Assembly: GCA_012744295.1 (NCBI GenBank)
Contig: JAAYIB010000021.1
Span: 1-38,259, forward strand
Direction: 5' to 3'
Source of the DNA: Acholeplasmataceae bacterium
GTDB taxonomy: Bacteria > Bacillota > Negativicutes > Acidaminococcales > Acidaminococcaceae
DNA: 38,259 nucleotides
In this document: positions 31,413-38,259 of the stretch, one piece after another
How the letters are laid out: every line of letters starts with the position of its first letter
Numbering within the stretch: position 1 is the first letter of the stretch
Translations under genes and position numbers: made by a program
Notes under the pieces: model-generated
The model's input: only the letters and a program-made list of their open reading frames with translations
What the model was told of the DNA's origin: nothing
Database searches by the model: none

Positions 31413-33323
31413 ATGGAGCAAATTCTGATAGGCAACCGCTACCAACTGCTCGAAGCGATCGGAACGGGCGGCATGGCCGAGGTTTATCGCGCGACTGACA
31501 CGCTGCTCAATCGTGAAGTTGCCGTTAAGATTCTGCGTGCCCAGTATACCGGTGACGAAGGCTTTGTTTCACGTTTCCGGCAGGAAGCGCAATCGGCGGC
31601 AAAGCTCATTCATGCCAACATTGTCAATGTTTATGACGTCGGCAGGGATGGTGACGCCTACTACATAGTAATGGAATACGTCAAGGGCTCTACACTGAAG
31701 GAAATGATAGCAGAGCAGGGACCACCTGATCACCTGACCGCGGTCATCATTGCCCACGGAGTAGCTTCCGCCTTAAAACATGCACACGGCAGAGGCATAG
31801 TCCACTGCGACATCAAGCCGCACAACATCCTGATAGACGAGGCCGGCAATCCAAAGGTTGCGGACTTCGGCATAGCAAGGGCTATTTCAACCGCAACCAT
31901 GACGTACACCAGTTCTGTTGTAGGTTCCGTTCACTACCTTTCGCCGGAACAGGTGCGAGGGGAGAAAGTATCGACGCAGTCAGACCTATACTCCCTGGGC
32001 ATCCTGCTTTTCGAAATGTTGACGGGAGTTTTGCCCTTTACCGCCGATACCCCTGTAGCCGTAGCCTTGAAGCATGTTAATGAGAAAATGCCGAACATAA
32101 GGGACGTTAATCCCAATGTTCCGCTTATATTGGAAAAAATTGTCAACAAGGCTCTGTCTAAAAAAATTGAAGACCGCTACATGACGGCTGACGACTTTTT
32201 GCAGGACCTGGAATACGCTGCCGATTATCTGACCGGCAACATTTCTTATCCTGAAAGAAGCCGGCACCTGATTGCCGACGAGAAAGACCAGTCCGCCGGC
32301 ATTACGAACCATGAAGAAACTATGCGCCTCGATCGGAATGCCTACGTGACCAGGCTCAAGCAGTCAGGAGACGAAAATTCGAAAGAAGCGGACAAGCAGC
32401 ATAAGAACAGGAAGAATGTCAAATATTGGCTGTTAGGCCTGCTCGTTGCGGCAAGCCTGCTGATTATCGGACTTTTTGCAGCGGGAGTGGTAGGCGGTCC
32501 GGAGACGCTGGTGCCCGACGTCACAGGCAAAAACGTGCTTGAAGCACGCACGCTGCTCGAAGGAGCCAAGCTCGGATATAACATTGACGAGGAATACAAT
32601 CCGCATGCTCAGGCAGGAATAGTCGTAGCGCAAAACCCCGCAGGCAAAAGACTGGTCAAGGAAGGCAGAAAAATCCTTCTGATTGTCAGCAAGGGCGTTG
32701 AGCTCGGAGACGTTCCGAACCTTAAGGGCAAGAAGCTGACCGAGGTCAAGGCCGTACTCAAGGAGGCGCGTTTTGAAATTGGCAAGGTAACTTACAAATA
32801 CGTGGCCGGCGAACCCGAGGAAACGGTTTTGCAACAAAGCGTCGCTGCTCCTGCCAAGCTTCCTGTCGGCACAAAGCTGGACCTCGTCATCAATATAAAG
32901 AAGAACCAGGCAGTATTGCCGGATCTTGTCGGGATGAGCGTTTCACAAGCTAAGAACAAACTTAATGACCTGGGGCTGGTGCTGGAGGCCGTCAGCTATG
33001 TCGTGTCAAAGGAACCGGAGAATACGGTGCTTTCGATGCGTCCGGCGGCAGAGGAAGTTGTCGCCTTAGGCACGAAGGTTGACGTTACTGCGGCCAAAAG
33101 TGCCGATGTGTCAAGAACTACGCAGTATGTTGAATTCATAGTGCCGCCCGGCGGCGATAATCAGGATGTGCGCATAGTCGTCGCTGACGCGGGCGGCAGC
33201 CGCGTCGTTTATACCAACTCGCATAAGGGCGGCGTGCGTTTGCGCCAGCAAATAGAAGGAACAGGCAGTATCAAGGTAAAGTTTTACTGCAATGACAAGC
33301 TTGTGGAGGAAAAAAGCCTGTAA
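31413..33323 (+). CDS. prkC: PASTA-domain Ser/Thr protein kinase PrkC
   Basis: This 636-residue membrane kinase senses cell-wall fragments through extracellular PASTA repeats. The kinase domain (about 10-275) has the glycine loop GTGGMAEVYRA, Lys39 in VAVKIL, the catalytic loop HCDIKPHNIL (Asp133; Cys replaces the usual Arg of HRD), DFG at 151-153, and the activation segment ending SPEQ. One transmembrane helix (about 338-361) leads to three PASTA repeats (about 364-430, 431-497, 498-564) and a final beta-rich domain of about 70 residues. It starts 4 nt after stp and overlaps rsgA by 1 nt. Likely targets are cell-wall and division proteins, by analogy. Confidence 0.95.
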   Translation: MEQILIGNRYQLLEAIGTGGMAEVYRATDTLLNREVAVKILRAQYTGDEGFVSRFRQEAQSAAKLIHANIVNVYDVGRDGDAYYIVMEYVKGSTLKEMIAEQGPPDHLTAVIIAHGVASALKHAHGRGIVHCDIKPHNILIDEAGNPKVADFGIARAISTATMTYTSSVVGSVHYLSPEQVRGEKVSTQSDLYSLGILLFEMLTGVLPFTADTPVAVALKHVNEKMPNIRDVNPNVPLILEKIVNKALSKKIEDRYMTADDFLQDLEYAADYLTGNISYPERSRHLIADEKDQSAGITNHEETMRLDRNAYVTRLKQSGDENSKEADKQHKNRKNVKYWLLGLLVAASLLIIGLFAAGVVGGPETLVPDVTGKNVLEARTLLEGAKLGYNIDEEYNPHAQAGIVVAQNPAGKRLVKEGRKILLIVSKGVELGDVPNLKGKKLTEVKAVLKEARFEIGKVTYKYVAGEPEETVLQQSVAAPAKLPVGTKLDLVINIKKNQAVLPDLVGMSVSQAKNKLNDLGLVLEAVSYVVSKEPENTVLSMRPAAEEVVALGTKVDVTAAKSADVSRTTQYVEFIVPPGGDNQDVRIVVADAGGSRVVYTNSHKGGVRLRQQIEGTGSIKVKFYCNDKLVEEKSL

Positions 33324-34207
33324 TGACGGAACAAGGACGGGTTATTAAAAACTATATGGGGTACTATTATGTCGAAACGGCAGAACGTCGGGTTTTCACC
33401 TGCAAGGTGAAGGGTAGAATGAAGCAGAATCGTTTCAGCCTCTGCACCGGCGACTATGTTGTTTTTGAAGCGAAAGGCACTGAGGGTATGATTACCGAGG
33501 TGCTGCCCCGCAAGAATTTTTTGCAGCGGCCTACGGTGGCCAACATCGACCTCGTGGTCGTAACCGCTTCTTGCGCCAACCCGGAATTCAGCTTTCTGAT
33601 CACGGACAAGCTGCTGGTGCTTGCTGAAAGTGCAGGCATCCCTGCTGTTATCTGTCTGAACAAGACCGATCTTGCGCCGCCTGATTTGCTGCAGCAATGC
33701 CGCGAAGTTTACGGACGTGCAGGCTATAAGGTTTTGCCTGTTTCCGCCCGGCAAGGGGACGGGCTCGAACAACTCAGAAATGAAGTTGCGAACAAGGTAA
33801 CCGTATTCGCGGGCCCGTCAGGCGTGGGGAAATCCTCAACTCTGAACGCGATCGATCCATGTTTTCAGCGAGTTGTCGGCGTTGTCAGCGAAAAAATAGG
33901 CAGAGGGCGCCATACAACGCGCTGCGCGGACTTCATACCCTTTGCCGGCGGCTATCTTGCTGATACTCCGGGGTTTGGCAACCTAAACATGGAAGAACTG
34001 GAAGTTGAAAACCTGGCCGCGGCTTTTCCCGAATTCGCAGAGTACAGCCGTGCTTGTCGCTTTAACGGCTGCTCGCACACGCACGAGCCCGGCTGTGAAG
34101 TCAAGGCTGCCGTTGAGCGAGGGGAGATTGCATCCTCCAGATACAAGTCCTATTTGAGCATTGAGCAGGAAATACCGGCTAAAAAAGAAAGGAGCGGGAA
34201 AAAATGA
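33323..34207 (+). CDS. rsgA: ribosome small-subunit-dependent GTPase A
   Basis: This 294-residue circularly permuted GTPase checks late 30S maturation. An OB-fold domain (about 1-70) precedes the GTPase domain, with the motifs in permuted order: NKTD (G4), GPSGVGKSS (G1), GRGRHTT (G2) and DTPGF (G3). The C-terminal zinc finger is CRFNGCSHTHEPGC, followed by a Lys-rich end. The ATG overlaps the prkC stop by 1 nt (TAATG), and the rsgA stop overlaps the rpe ATG by 4 nt. The prkC-rsgA-rpe order is well known in Firmicutes, and RsgA is a PrkC substrate in Bacillus. Confidence 0.97.
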   Translation: MTEQGRVIKNYMGYYYVETAERRVFTCKVKGRMKQNRFSLCTGDYVVFEAKGTEGMITEVLPRKNFLQRPTVANIDLVVVTASCANPEFSFLITDKLLVLAESAGIPAVICLNKTDLAPPDLLQQCREVYGRAGYKVLPVSARQGDGLEQLRNEVANKVTVFAGPSGVGKSSTLNAIDPCFQRVVGVVSEKIGRGRHTTRCADFIPFAGGYLADTPGFGNLNMEELEVENLAAAFPEFAEYSRACRFNGCSHTHEPGCEVKAAVERGEIASSRYKSYLSIEQEIPAKKERSGKK

Positions 34208-34848
34208 CACTTGTAGCACCTTCGATACTGTCAGCGGATTTTGCCTGCCTAACCGATGAGATAAAAAAAATAGAGGCGGCGGGAGCGGATTGGGTCCACA
34301 TCGACGTAATGGACGGAAATTTTGTGCCCAATCTGACCTTTGGGGCTCCCGTAGTGAGGAAAATCAGGCCCGTGACGAAACTGATTTTTGACTGCCACCT
34401 GATGGTAGTAAATCCCGAAGCTTATATCAACGATTTTGCAGAGGCCGGTGCCGACATGATTGTGGTTCACGTGGAAGCCTCCGCGCATTTGCACCGGCTG
34501 CTCCAGTCAATACGTGAAAAGGGGATTAAGGCGGGGGTCGCGCTTAATCCGGCTACGCCTCTTGTCAGCATTGAGGAGATTCTGCCTTATGTCGACCTGG
34601 TTTTGCTTATGAGCGTCAATCCCGGTTTTGGCGGACAAAAGTTCATTGAGACGACGCTCGACAAGGTAAAACGCCTGCGAGCGATGCTGGATAAGGGCGG
34701 TCATGAAGTTCTGATCCAGGTGGACGGAGGCGTAAACGAAGAAATCGGCGGACGCCTGCGGGAAGCGGGAGCGGACGTGCTTGTGGCCGGCTCCTATGTT
34801 TATGGCGCCGAAGACTGCGCTGCGGCGATAGCGAGTTTGAAAAAGTAA
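34204..34848 (+). CDS. rpe: ribulose-phosphate 3-epimerase
   Basis: This 214-residue TIM-barrel enzyme interconverts ribulose 5-phosphate and xylulose 5-phosphate in the pentose phosphate pathway. Its signatures are APSILSADFACL, VHIDVMDGNFVPNLTFG (catalytic Asp and metal ligands), FDCHLMVVNPE, LLMSVNPGFGGQKFI and QVDGGVN. Length is standard. It is the last gene of the def-to-rpe run, and it supplies the same ribulose 5-phosphate pool used by the riboflavin operon immediately downstream. No terminator follows it. Confidence 0.97.
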   Translation: MTLVAPSILSADFACLTDEIKKIEAAGADWVHIDVMDGNFVPNLTFGAPVVRKIRPVTKLIFDCHLMVVNPEAYINDFAEAGADMIVVHVEASAHLHRLLQSIREKGIKAGVALNPATPLVSIEEILPYVDLVLLMSVNPGFGGQKFIETTLDKVKRLRAMLDKGGHEVLIQVDGGVNEEIGGRLREAGADVLVAGSYVYGAEDCAAAIASLKK

Positions 34849-34877
34849 TTGCATTCATTGTCCATGAGTGCTATATT
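34849..34877 (+). promoter_or_regulatory. promoter of the riboflavin operon
   Basis: TTGCAT (34849-34854), a 17-nt spacer and TATATT (34872-34877) preceded by TGC (extended -10), about 23 nt before the FMN aptamer. Confidence 0.7.
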
Positions 34878-34899
34878 ATAAATATAATTTAATAAGAAA

Positions 34900-35073
34900 G
34901 CCTTTGGGGCAGGGTGCGATTCCCTACCGGCGGTAAAGTCCGCGAGCCGTTTACGGCACGATTCGGTGTGATTCCGAAACCGACAGTATAGTCTGGATGT
35001 GAAAAGGCATATGGATCAAGTTCTAAAAACCATACGACCGAGCCAAGGCTTTTGTCTATGGTTTTTTCTTTTT
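34900..35073 (+). promoter_or_regulatory. FMN riboswitch (RFN element) with terminator
   Basis: The aptamer (34900-35008) shows the RFN consensus: GGGGCAGGGTGCGATTCCC, ACCGGCGGTAAAGTCCGCGA, GATTCGGTGTGATTCCGAAA, CCGACAGTATAGTCTGGATG, and the closing GAAAAGGC that pairs with GCCTTT at the start. The expression platform is a terminator formed by AAAACCATA (35026-35034) and TATGGTTTT (35057-35065), with an inner AGCC-AA-GGCT hairpin and a long T run. High FMN should stop transcription ahead of ribD. Confidence 0.96.
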
Positions 35074-35087
35074 TGTGAGGTGTGATG

Positions 35088-36188
35088 ATGACAAATGATG
35101 AAAAATGGATGTCAAGGGCCCTCGAGCTTGCTGCTCGGGCCGAAGGCAGCACCAGCCCGAATCCCTTGGTGGGTGCGGTTATAGTTGATTCAGGCAACAA
35201 TGTTGTCGGCGAGGGCTGGCACAGACGTGCCGGCGAAGCTCATGCCGAGGTAAACGCGCTAACGGCTGCAGGCAAAGGGGCACGAGGCGCAACGGCTTAC
35301 GTAACGCTGGAGCCCTGTTGCCATCACGGCAGGACCGGCCCTTGCTGCGAGGCGCTGCTTGCGGCAGGTATAAGGCGTGTCGTGATAGCGGTCGGCGACC
35401 CGAACCCCAAGATTGCCGGTAACGGCATCAGGAGGCTCAGGGAAGGCGGAGTGGAAGTCACGGTCGGCGTGCTTGCAAAAGAAGCCGCTAGGCAAAATGA
35501 GATATTCCTTCACTGGATAACAAGCGGCAGGCCTTTTGTCGCCATGAAATACGCGATGACGCTTGACGGCAAGATTGCCGCCGCCAGCGGCGACTCCAGG
35601 TGGATTACGGGCGAAGCCGCCCGCGGGTACGTTCATCGCCTGCGCAATATGTATGACGCCATCCTGGTAGGTAAAAACACGGTGCTGGCAGACAACCCCG
35701 AGTTAACCTGCCGCCTGGCAGGCGGTCATAATCCTCTGCGCGTCATCCTCGACGCCAGGCTTGAAACGCCGCTTTGGTCAAAAGTACTGCATTGCGCGGA
35801 GGCAAAAACGCTTGTCGTGGCAGGAGAGAATGCTGCCGCAGACGGCATTGCAGCGCTGCAGAACAGCAAAGGAGTTGAAGTAGTCACTCTTCCTCTTTGC
35901 GCAGGCCGACTTGACCTTGACGCCCTGCTCGCCGCTTTAAGCGAGAGAAAAATTACAAGCCTTCTTGTCGAGGGCGGCGGCGAAGTGCACGGAGCATTTC
36001 TTGACTCCGGGCTTGTCGACAGGGTGTACGCCTTTGTCGCGCCGCGTCTTGTCGGGGGTAAACACGCAGTAACACCTGTCAGCGGACGCGGCTGCGACAG
36101 GATCTGCGAAGGGCCGGTCCTGCACGAGGTTGAAACGAGGCAGCTTGGCAGCGACTTTATGATAACGGGACGAATCTTGAGGGAGTGA
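35088..36188 (+). CDS. ribD: bifunctional diaminohydroxyphosphoribosylaminopyrimidine deaminase / reductase
   Basis: This 366-residue enzyme carries out the second and third steps of riboflavin synthesis. The N-terminal zinc deaminase domain has TSPNPLVGAVIV, the HAE motif in GEAHAEVNAL, and the second zinc motif EPCCHHGRTGPCCEALL. The C-terminal NADPH reductase domain begins RPFVAMKYAMTLDGKIAA and includes LVGKNTVLADNPELTCR and LVEGGGEVHG. Starts at 35085 and 35088 are both possible after GTGAGGTG; 35088 has the better spacing. It is the first gene of the FMN-controlled operon. Confidence 0.96.
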   Translation: MTNDEKWMSRALELAARAEGSTSPNPLVGAVIVDSGNNVVGEGWHRRAGEAHAEVNALTAAGKGARGATAYVTLEPCCHHGRTGPCCEALLAAGIRRVVIAVGDPNPKIAGNGIRRLREGGVEVTVGVLAKEAARQNEIFLHWITSGRPFVAMKYAMTLDGKIAAASGDSRWITGEAARGYVHRLRNMYDAILVGKNTVLADNPELTCRLAGGHNPLRVILDARLETPLWSKVLHCAEAKTLVVAGENAAADGIAALQNSKGVEVVTLPLCAGRLDLDALLAALSERKITSLLVEGGGEVHGAFLDSGLVDRVYAFVAPRLVGGKHAVTPVSGRGCDRICEGPVLHEVETRQLGSDFMITGRILRE

Positions 36189-36192
36189 GTGC

Positions 36193-36840
36193 ATGTTTAC
36201 GGGATTGATTGCTGAACTGGGTACCATCAAGGCAATGAAGCAAGGGGCTAAATCCTATCGCCTGACAATAGCGGCGGACAGGACGCCGCGCGGGCTCAAG
36301 CTTGGAGAAAGCGTAGCCGTTAACGGCGCCTGCCTAACGGTCGTCGAACCCGGAGAGGGGGAGTTCACGGTGGACGTCATGCCAGAAACGGTAAGGACGA
36401 CGACTATAGGAAGCCTGAAAAACGGTGACAGGGTCAACCTGGAAAAAACGCTCCGTCTTGAGGACGGACTTGACGGCCATATCGTCAGCGGCCATGTTGA
36501 GGGAGTCGGCAGGATAATCAGAAAGGAACGGGAGGACATTGCGCAGCTCGTGACTGTAAAAATACCCAGGGATCTGACGCGCTATATCATCAAGAGAGGT
36601 TCAATCGCCGTCGATGGCATCAGCCTGACGGTTACAGACGTTACCGAGGATGATTTTACCGTGTCCCTGATACCGCACACGGCGAAGGAAACAACTCTTG
36701 GTTTTAAAAGCACCGGCGATGTCGTTAATGTCGAAACCGACGTCCTCGGCAAGTACGTGGAGAAAATGCTGTCATCCCCGGGCGGCAGGGCAGCGGCCGG
36801 TCTGAGCCGCAAGACTTTGTGGGAGAATGGTTTTATTTAG
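36193..36840 (+). CDS. ribE: riboflavin synthase alpha subunit
   Basis: This 215-residue protein joins two molecules of 6,7-dimethyl-8-ribityllumazine into riboflavin. It consists of two similar lumazine-binding domains: the first begins MFTGLIAELGTI and has SVAVNGACLTVV; the second begins near GHIVSGHVEGVGRI and has GSIAVDGISLTVTDV. The C-terminal helix follows ETDVLGKYVEKML. It starts 4 nt after ribD. It is named ribE in the Bacillus/E. coli-derived scheme (ribC in E. coli). Confidence 0.96.
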   Translation: MFTGLIAELGTIKAMKQGAKSYRLTIAADRTPRGLKLGESVAVNGACLTVVEPGEGEFTVDVMPETVRTTTIGSLKNGDRVNLEKTLRLEDGLDGHIVSGHVEGVGRIIRKEREDIAQLVTVKIPRDLTRYIIKRGSIAVDGISLTVTDVTEDDFTVSLIPHTAKETTLGFKSTGDVVNVETDVLGKYVEKMLSSPGGRAAAGLSRKTLWENGFI

Positions 36841-36851
36841 GAGGCTGTTTT

Positions 36852-38057
36852 ATGGAAAAAGAGTTCAGGTTCGGTACAATCGAACAAGCAATAGAAGATA
36901 TCAAGGCCGGCAAAATGATTCTTGTAACCGATGACGAGGACAGGGAGAACGAAGGAGACCTCATCATGGCGGCAGAGCTCGTCACGCCCGAGGCCATTAA
37001 CTTCATGGCCAAGCATGCAAGGGGTCTGATCTGTATGCCTGCAACGGCAGAAATCATGGACAAGCTTCAATTTGGTGCGATGGTAGCTCACAACACCGAC
37101 AATCATGAGACTGCCTTTTCAGTAACGATAGACCACATTGAAACGACTACCGGCATTTCGGCCTTCGAAAGGGCGCTGACAATAAGGAAGGTAACGGAGG
37201 ATTGTTCCTGCGCGATGGATTTTCGCCGCCCCGGACATGTTTTTCCTCTGCGTTCGCGGCAGGGAGGCGTGCTGAGACGCATAGGCCACACGGAAGCGAC
37301 AACCGATTTCTGCCTTCTGGCCGGCTTGAAGCCTGTCGGAGTCTGCTGTGAAATCATGAATGACGACGGAACGATGGCAAGGACGCCGGAATTGATTGAG
37401 TTTGCCAGGACGCATGGCTTGACCTTTGTCACAGTGGCCGCTCTTGTCGCCTACCGCAAGGCCCATGAGAAAATTGTCCGCAGGGCAGCCGTGGCGGATT
37501 TGCCGAGCAAGTACGGCAACTTCAAGCTGATAGCCTATGAGAATGATTTTGACGGCCTTTGCCATACGGCGATTGTCAAGGGCGACGTCGCGGGCAAGGA
37601 GAACGTGCTTGTCAGGGTGCATTCCGAATGCCTGACGGGAGACGCCTTCGGTTCGCTCCGCTGCGACTGCGGCGACCAGCTTGCCGAGGCGCTCAGGATG
37701 ATCGAGAAAGAAGGCCTGGGAGTCGTTGTCTATATGCGTCAGGAAGGCAGAGGCATCGGCCTCGCCAATAAAATCAAGGCCTACGAGCTGCAGGACGGCG
37801 GCTATGACACAGTCGAAGCAAACCTGAAGCTGGGTTTTGCCGCCGACCTCAGGGAATACGGCCTCGGCGCCCAGATTCTGTCAGACCTCGGCCTGACAAG
37901 CATCAGACTGATTACCAACAATCCCGCCAAAAGAGTGGGGCTTTCCGGTTACGGAATCAAGATAACGGACCGCGTGCCGCTGGTAGTCAAGGATAACGAT
38001 TTTAACCACGACTATCTGGCCTGCAAAGTGGAAAAGATGGGACATGTTCTAAAATAA
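36852..38057 (+). CDS. ribBA: bifunctional 3,4-dihydroxy-2-butanone-4-phosphate synthase / GTP cyclohydrolase II
   Basis: This 401-residue fusion supplies both precursors of riboflavin. The N-terminal RibB domain acts on ribulose 5-phosphate and has TDDEDRENEGDLIMAAE, TTTGISAFERA, DFRRPGHVFPLRSRQGGVL and GHTEAT. The C-terminal RibA domain acts on GTP; its zinc cysteines are in SECLTGDAFGSLRCDCGDQL, followed by RQEGRGIGL. GGAGG precedes the ATG at 36852; the longer frame from 36819 overlaps ribE. The domain order and gene order match the usual Firmicute rib operon. Confidence 0.97.
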   Translation: MEKEFRFGTIEQAIEDIKAGKMILVTDDEDRENEGDLIMAAELVTPEAINFMAKHARGLICMPATAEIMDKLQFGAMVAHNTDNHETAFSVTIDHIETTTGISAFERALTIRKVTEDCSCAMDFRRPGHVFPLRSRQGGVLRRIGHTEATTDFCLLAGLKPVGVCCEIMNDDGTMARTPELIEFARTHGLTFVTVAALVAYRKAHEKIVRRAAVADLPSKYGNFKLIAYENDFDGLCHTAIVKGDVAGKENVLVRVHSECLTGDAFGSLRCDCGDQLAEALRMIEKEGLGVVVYMRQEGRGIGLANKIKAYELQDGGYDTVEANLKLGFAADLREYGLGAQILSDLGLTSIRLITNNPAKRVGLSGYGIKITDRVPLVVKDNDFNHDYLACKVEKMGHVLK

Positions 38058-38078
38058 AGCATAAATGGAGGAATTATG

Positions 38079-38259
38079 ATGAAAACAATCGAAGGGCAAT
38101 TAAAGGCGGACGGACTCAGGTTTGGCATAGTGGCAGGCAGGTTTAACGAATTTATTACGGCAAAGCTGCTTTCGGGCGCAATCGATTGTCTCGTGCGCCA
38201 CGGCGCGAAGGCTGAGGACCTGGCGACGGCCTGGGTGCCGGGAGCGTTTGAAATACCCC
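38079..38259 (+). CDS. ribH: 6,7-dimethyl-8-ribityllumazine synthase (partial, runs off the window)
   Basis: The first 60 codons are present. They read MKTIEGQLKADG, then the family motifs VAGRFNEFITAKLLSGA and, at the edge, WVPGAFEIP, which bind the substrates in lumazine synthase. The enzyme condenses the ribA/D-derived pyrimidine with the butanone phosphate from RibB and typically forms icosahedral shells. ATGs at 38076 and 38079 are both possible after GGAGG; 38079 has the better spacing. It is the fourth gene of the operon, and the 3' end is outside the window. Confidence 0.95.
   Translation, partial: MKTIEGQLKADGLRFGIVAGRFNEFITAKLLSGAIDCLVRHGAKAEDLATAWVPGAFEIP

Noticed and set aside
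1..38259. CRISPR array, tRNA, rRNA, transposase, integrase or attachment site
   Set aside because: I read for regularly spaced repeats, tRNA-like cloverleaf ends and mobile-element genes on both strands and found none; the only tandem repeat is the 18-bp duplication near 5.5 kb.

Overview
The window is a continuous stretch of bacterial chromosome, about half G+C, densely packed with core metabolic and housekeeping genes. I see no rRNA, tRNA, insertion sequence, phage gene or CRISPR array. The content points to an anaerobic Firmicute, most likely of the Negativicutes. The gene string yicC-remA-gmk-rpoZ-coaBC, metK, priA-def-fmt-DUF116-rsmB-rlmN-stp-prkC-rsgA-rpe is characteristic of Firmicutes, as are the S-box (SAM-I) leader on metK and the FMN-riboswitch-controlled rib operon. 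The IlvD has the oxygen-labile type of N-terminus, which fits an anaerobe. The assignment to class is inference from gene order and sequence character, not from a marker gene.

Region 1 (1-9.3 kb) holds small independent units. They are a branched-chain-amino-acid-type binding lipoprotein with its own terminator; a TspO-like membrane protein, a phosphoribosyltransferase and a nitroreductase; two minus-strand genes (a small Cys-containing protein and a uridine-kinase-like nucleoside kinase with a tandemly duplicated start region); a PepT-like M20 peptidase; and an ACT-domain/UPF0210/endonuclease III operon.

Region 2 (9.3-18 kb) contains an ABC-F ATPase whose second nucleotide-binding site looks degenerate. 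Next is a two-gene operon of unknown function (a 509-residue soluble protein plus a zinc-ribbon membrane protein) behind a strong promoter. It is followed by ilvD on the minus strand, a divergently transcribed FabK/nitronate monooxygenase-type flavoprotein, and the ribosome-quality-control factor RqcH on the minus strand.

Region 3 (18-34.9 kb) is the housekeeping backbone. An exported unknown protein precedes yicC-remA-gmk-rpoZ-coaBC (RNA processing, matrix regulation, GMP kinase, RNA polymerase omega, CoA synthesis). metK follows under a SAM-I riboswitch, then priA. A long run def-fmt-DUF116-rsmB-rlmN-stp-prkC-rsgA-rpe couples initiator-Met formylation and deformylation, rRNA methylation, Ser/Thr phospho-signalling, 30S maturation and the pentose phosphate pathway. 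Many of these genes overlap by 1-17 nt, which suggests translational coupling.

Region 4 (34.9 kb to the end) is the riboflavin operon ribD-ribE-ribBA-ribH under an FMN riboswitch; ribH runs off the window.

There is no gene-free stretch longer than 300 bases. I did not find an obvious new defence or mobile system. The best leads are the unknown two-gene operon (11.1-13.1 kb), the altered helicase motifs in PriA, the ABC-F with a lost second Walker A, the start-codon duplication in the nucleoside kinase, and the ACT/UPF0210 pair whose biochemical role is still unclear.
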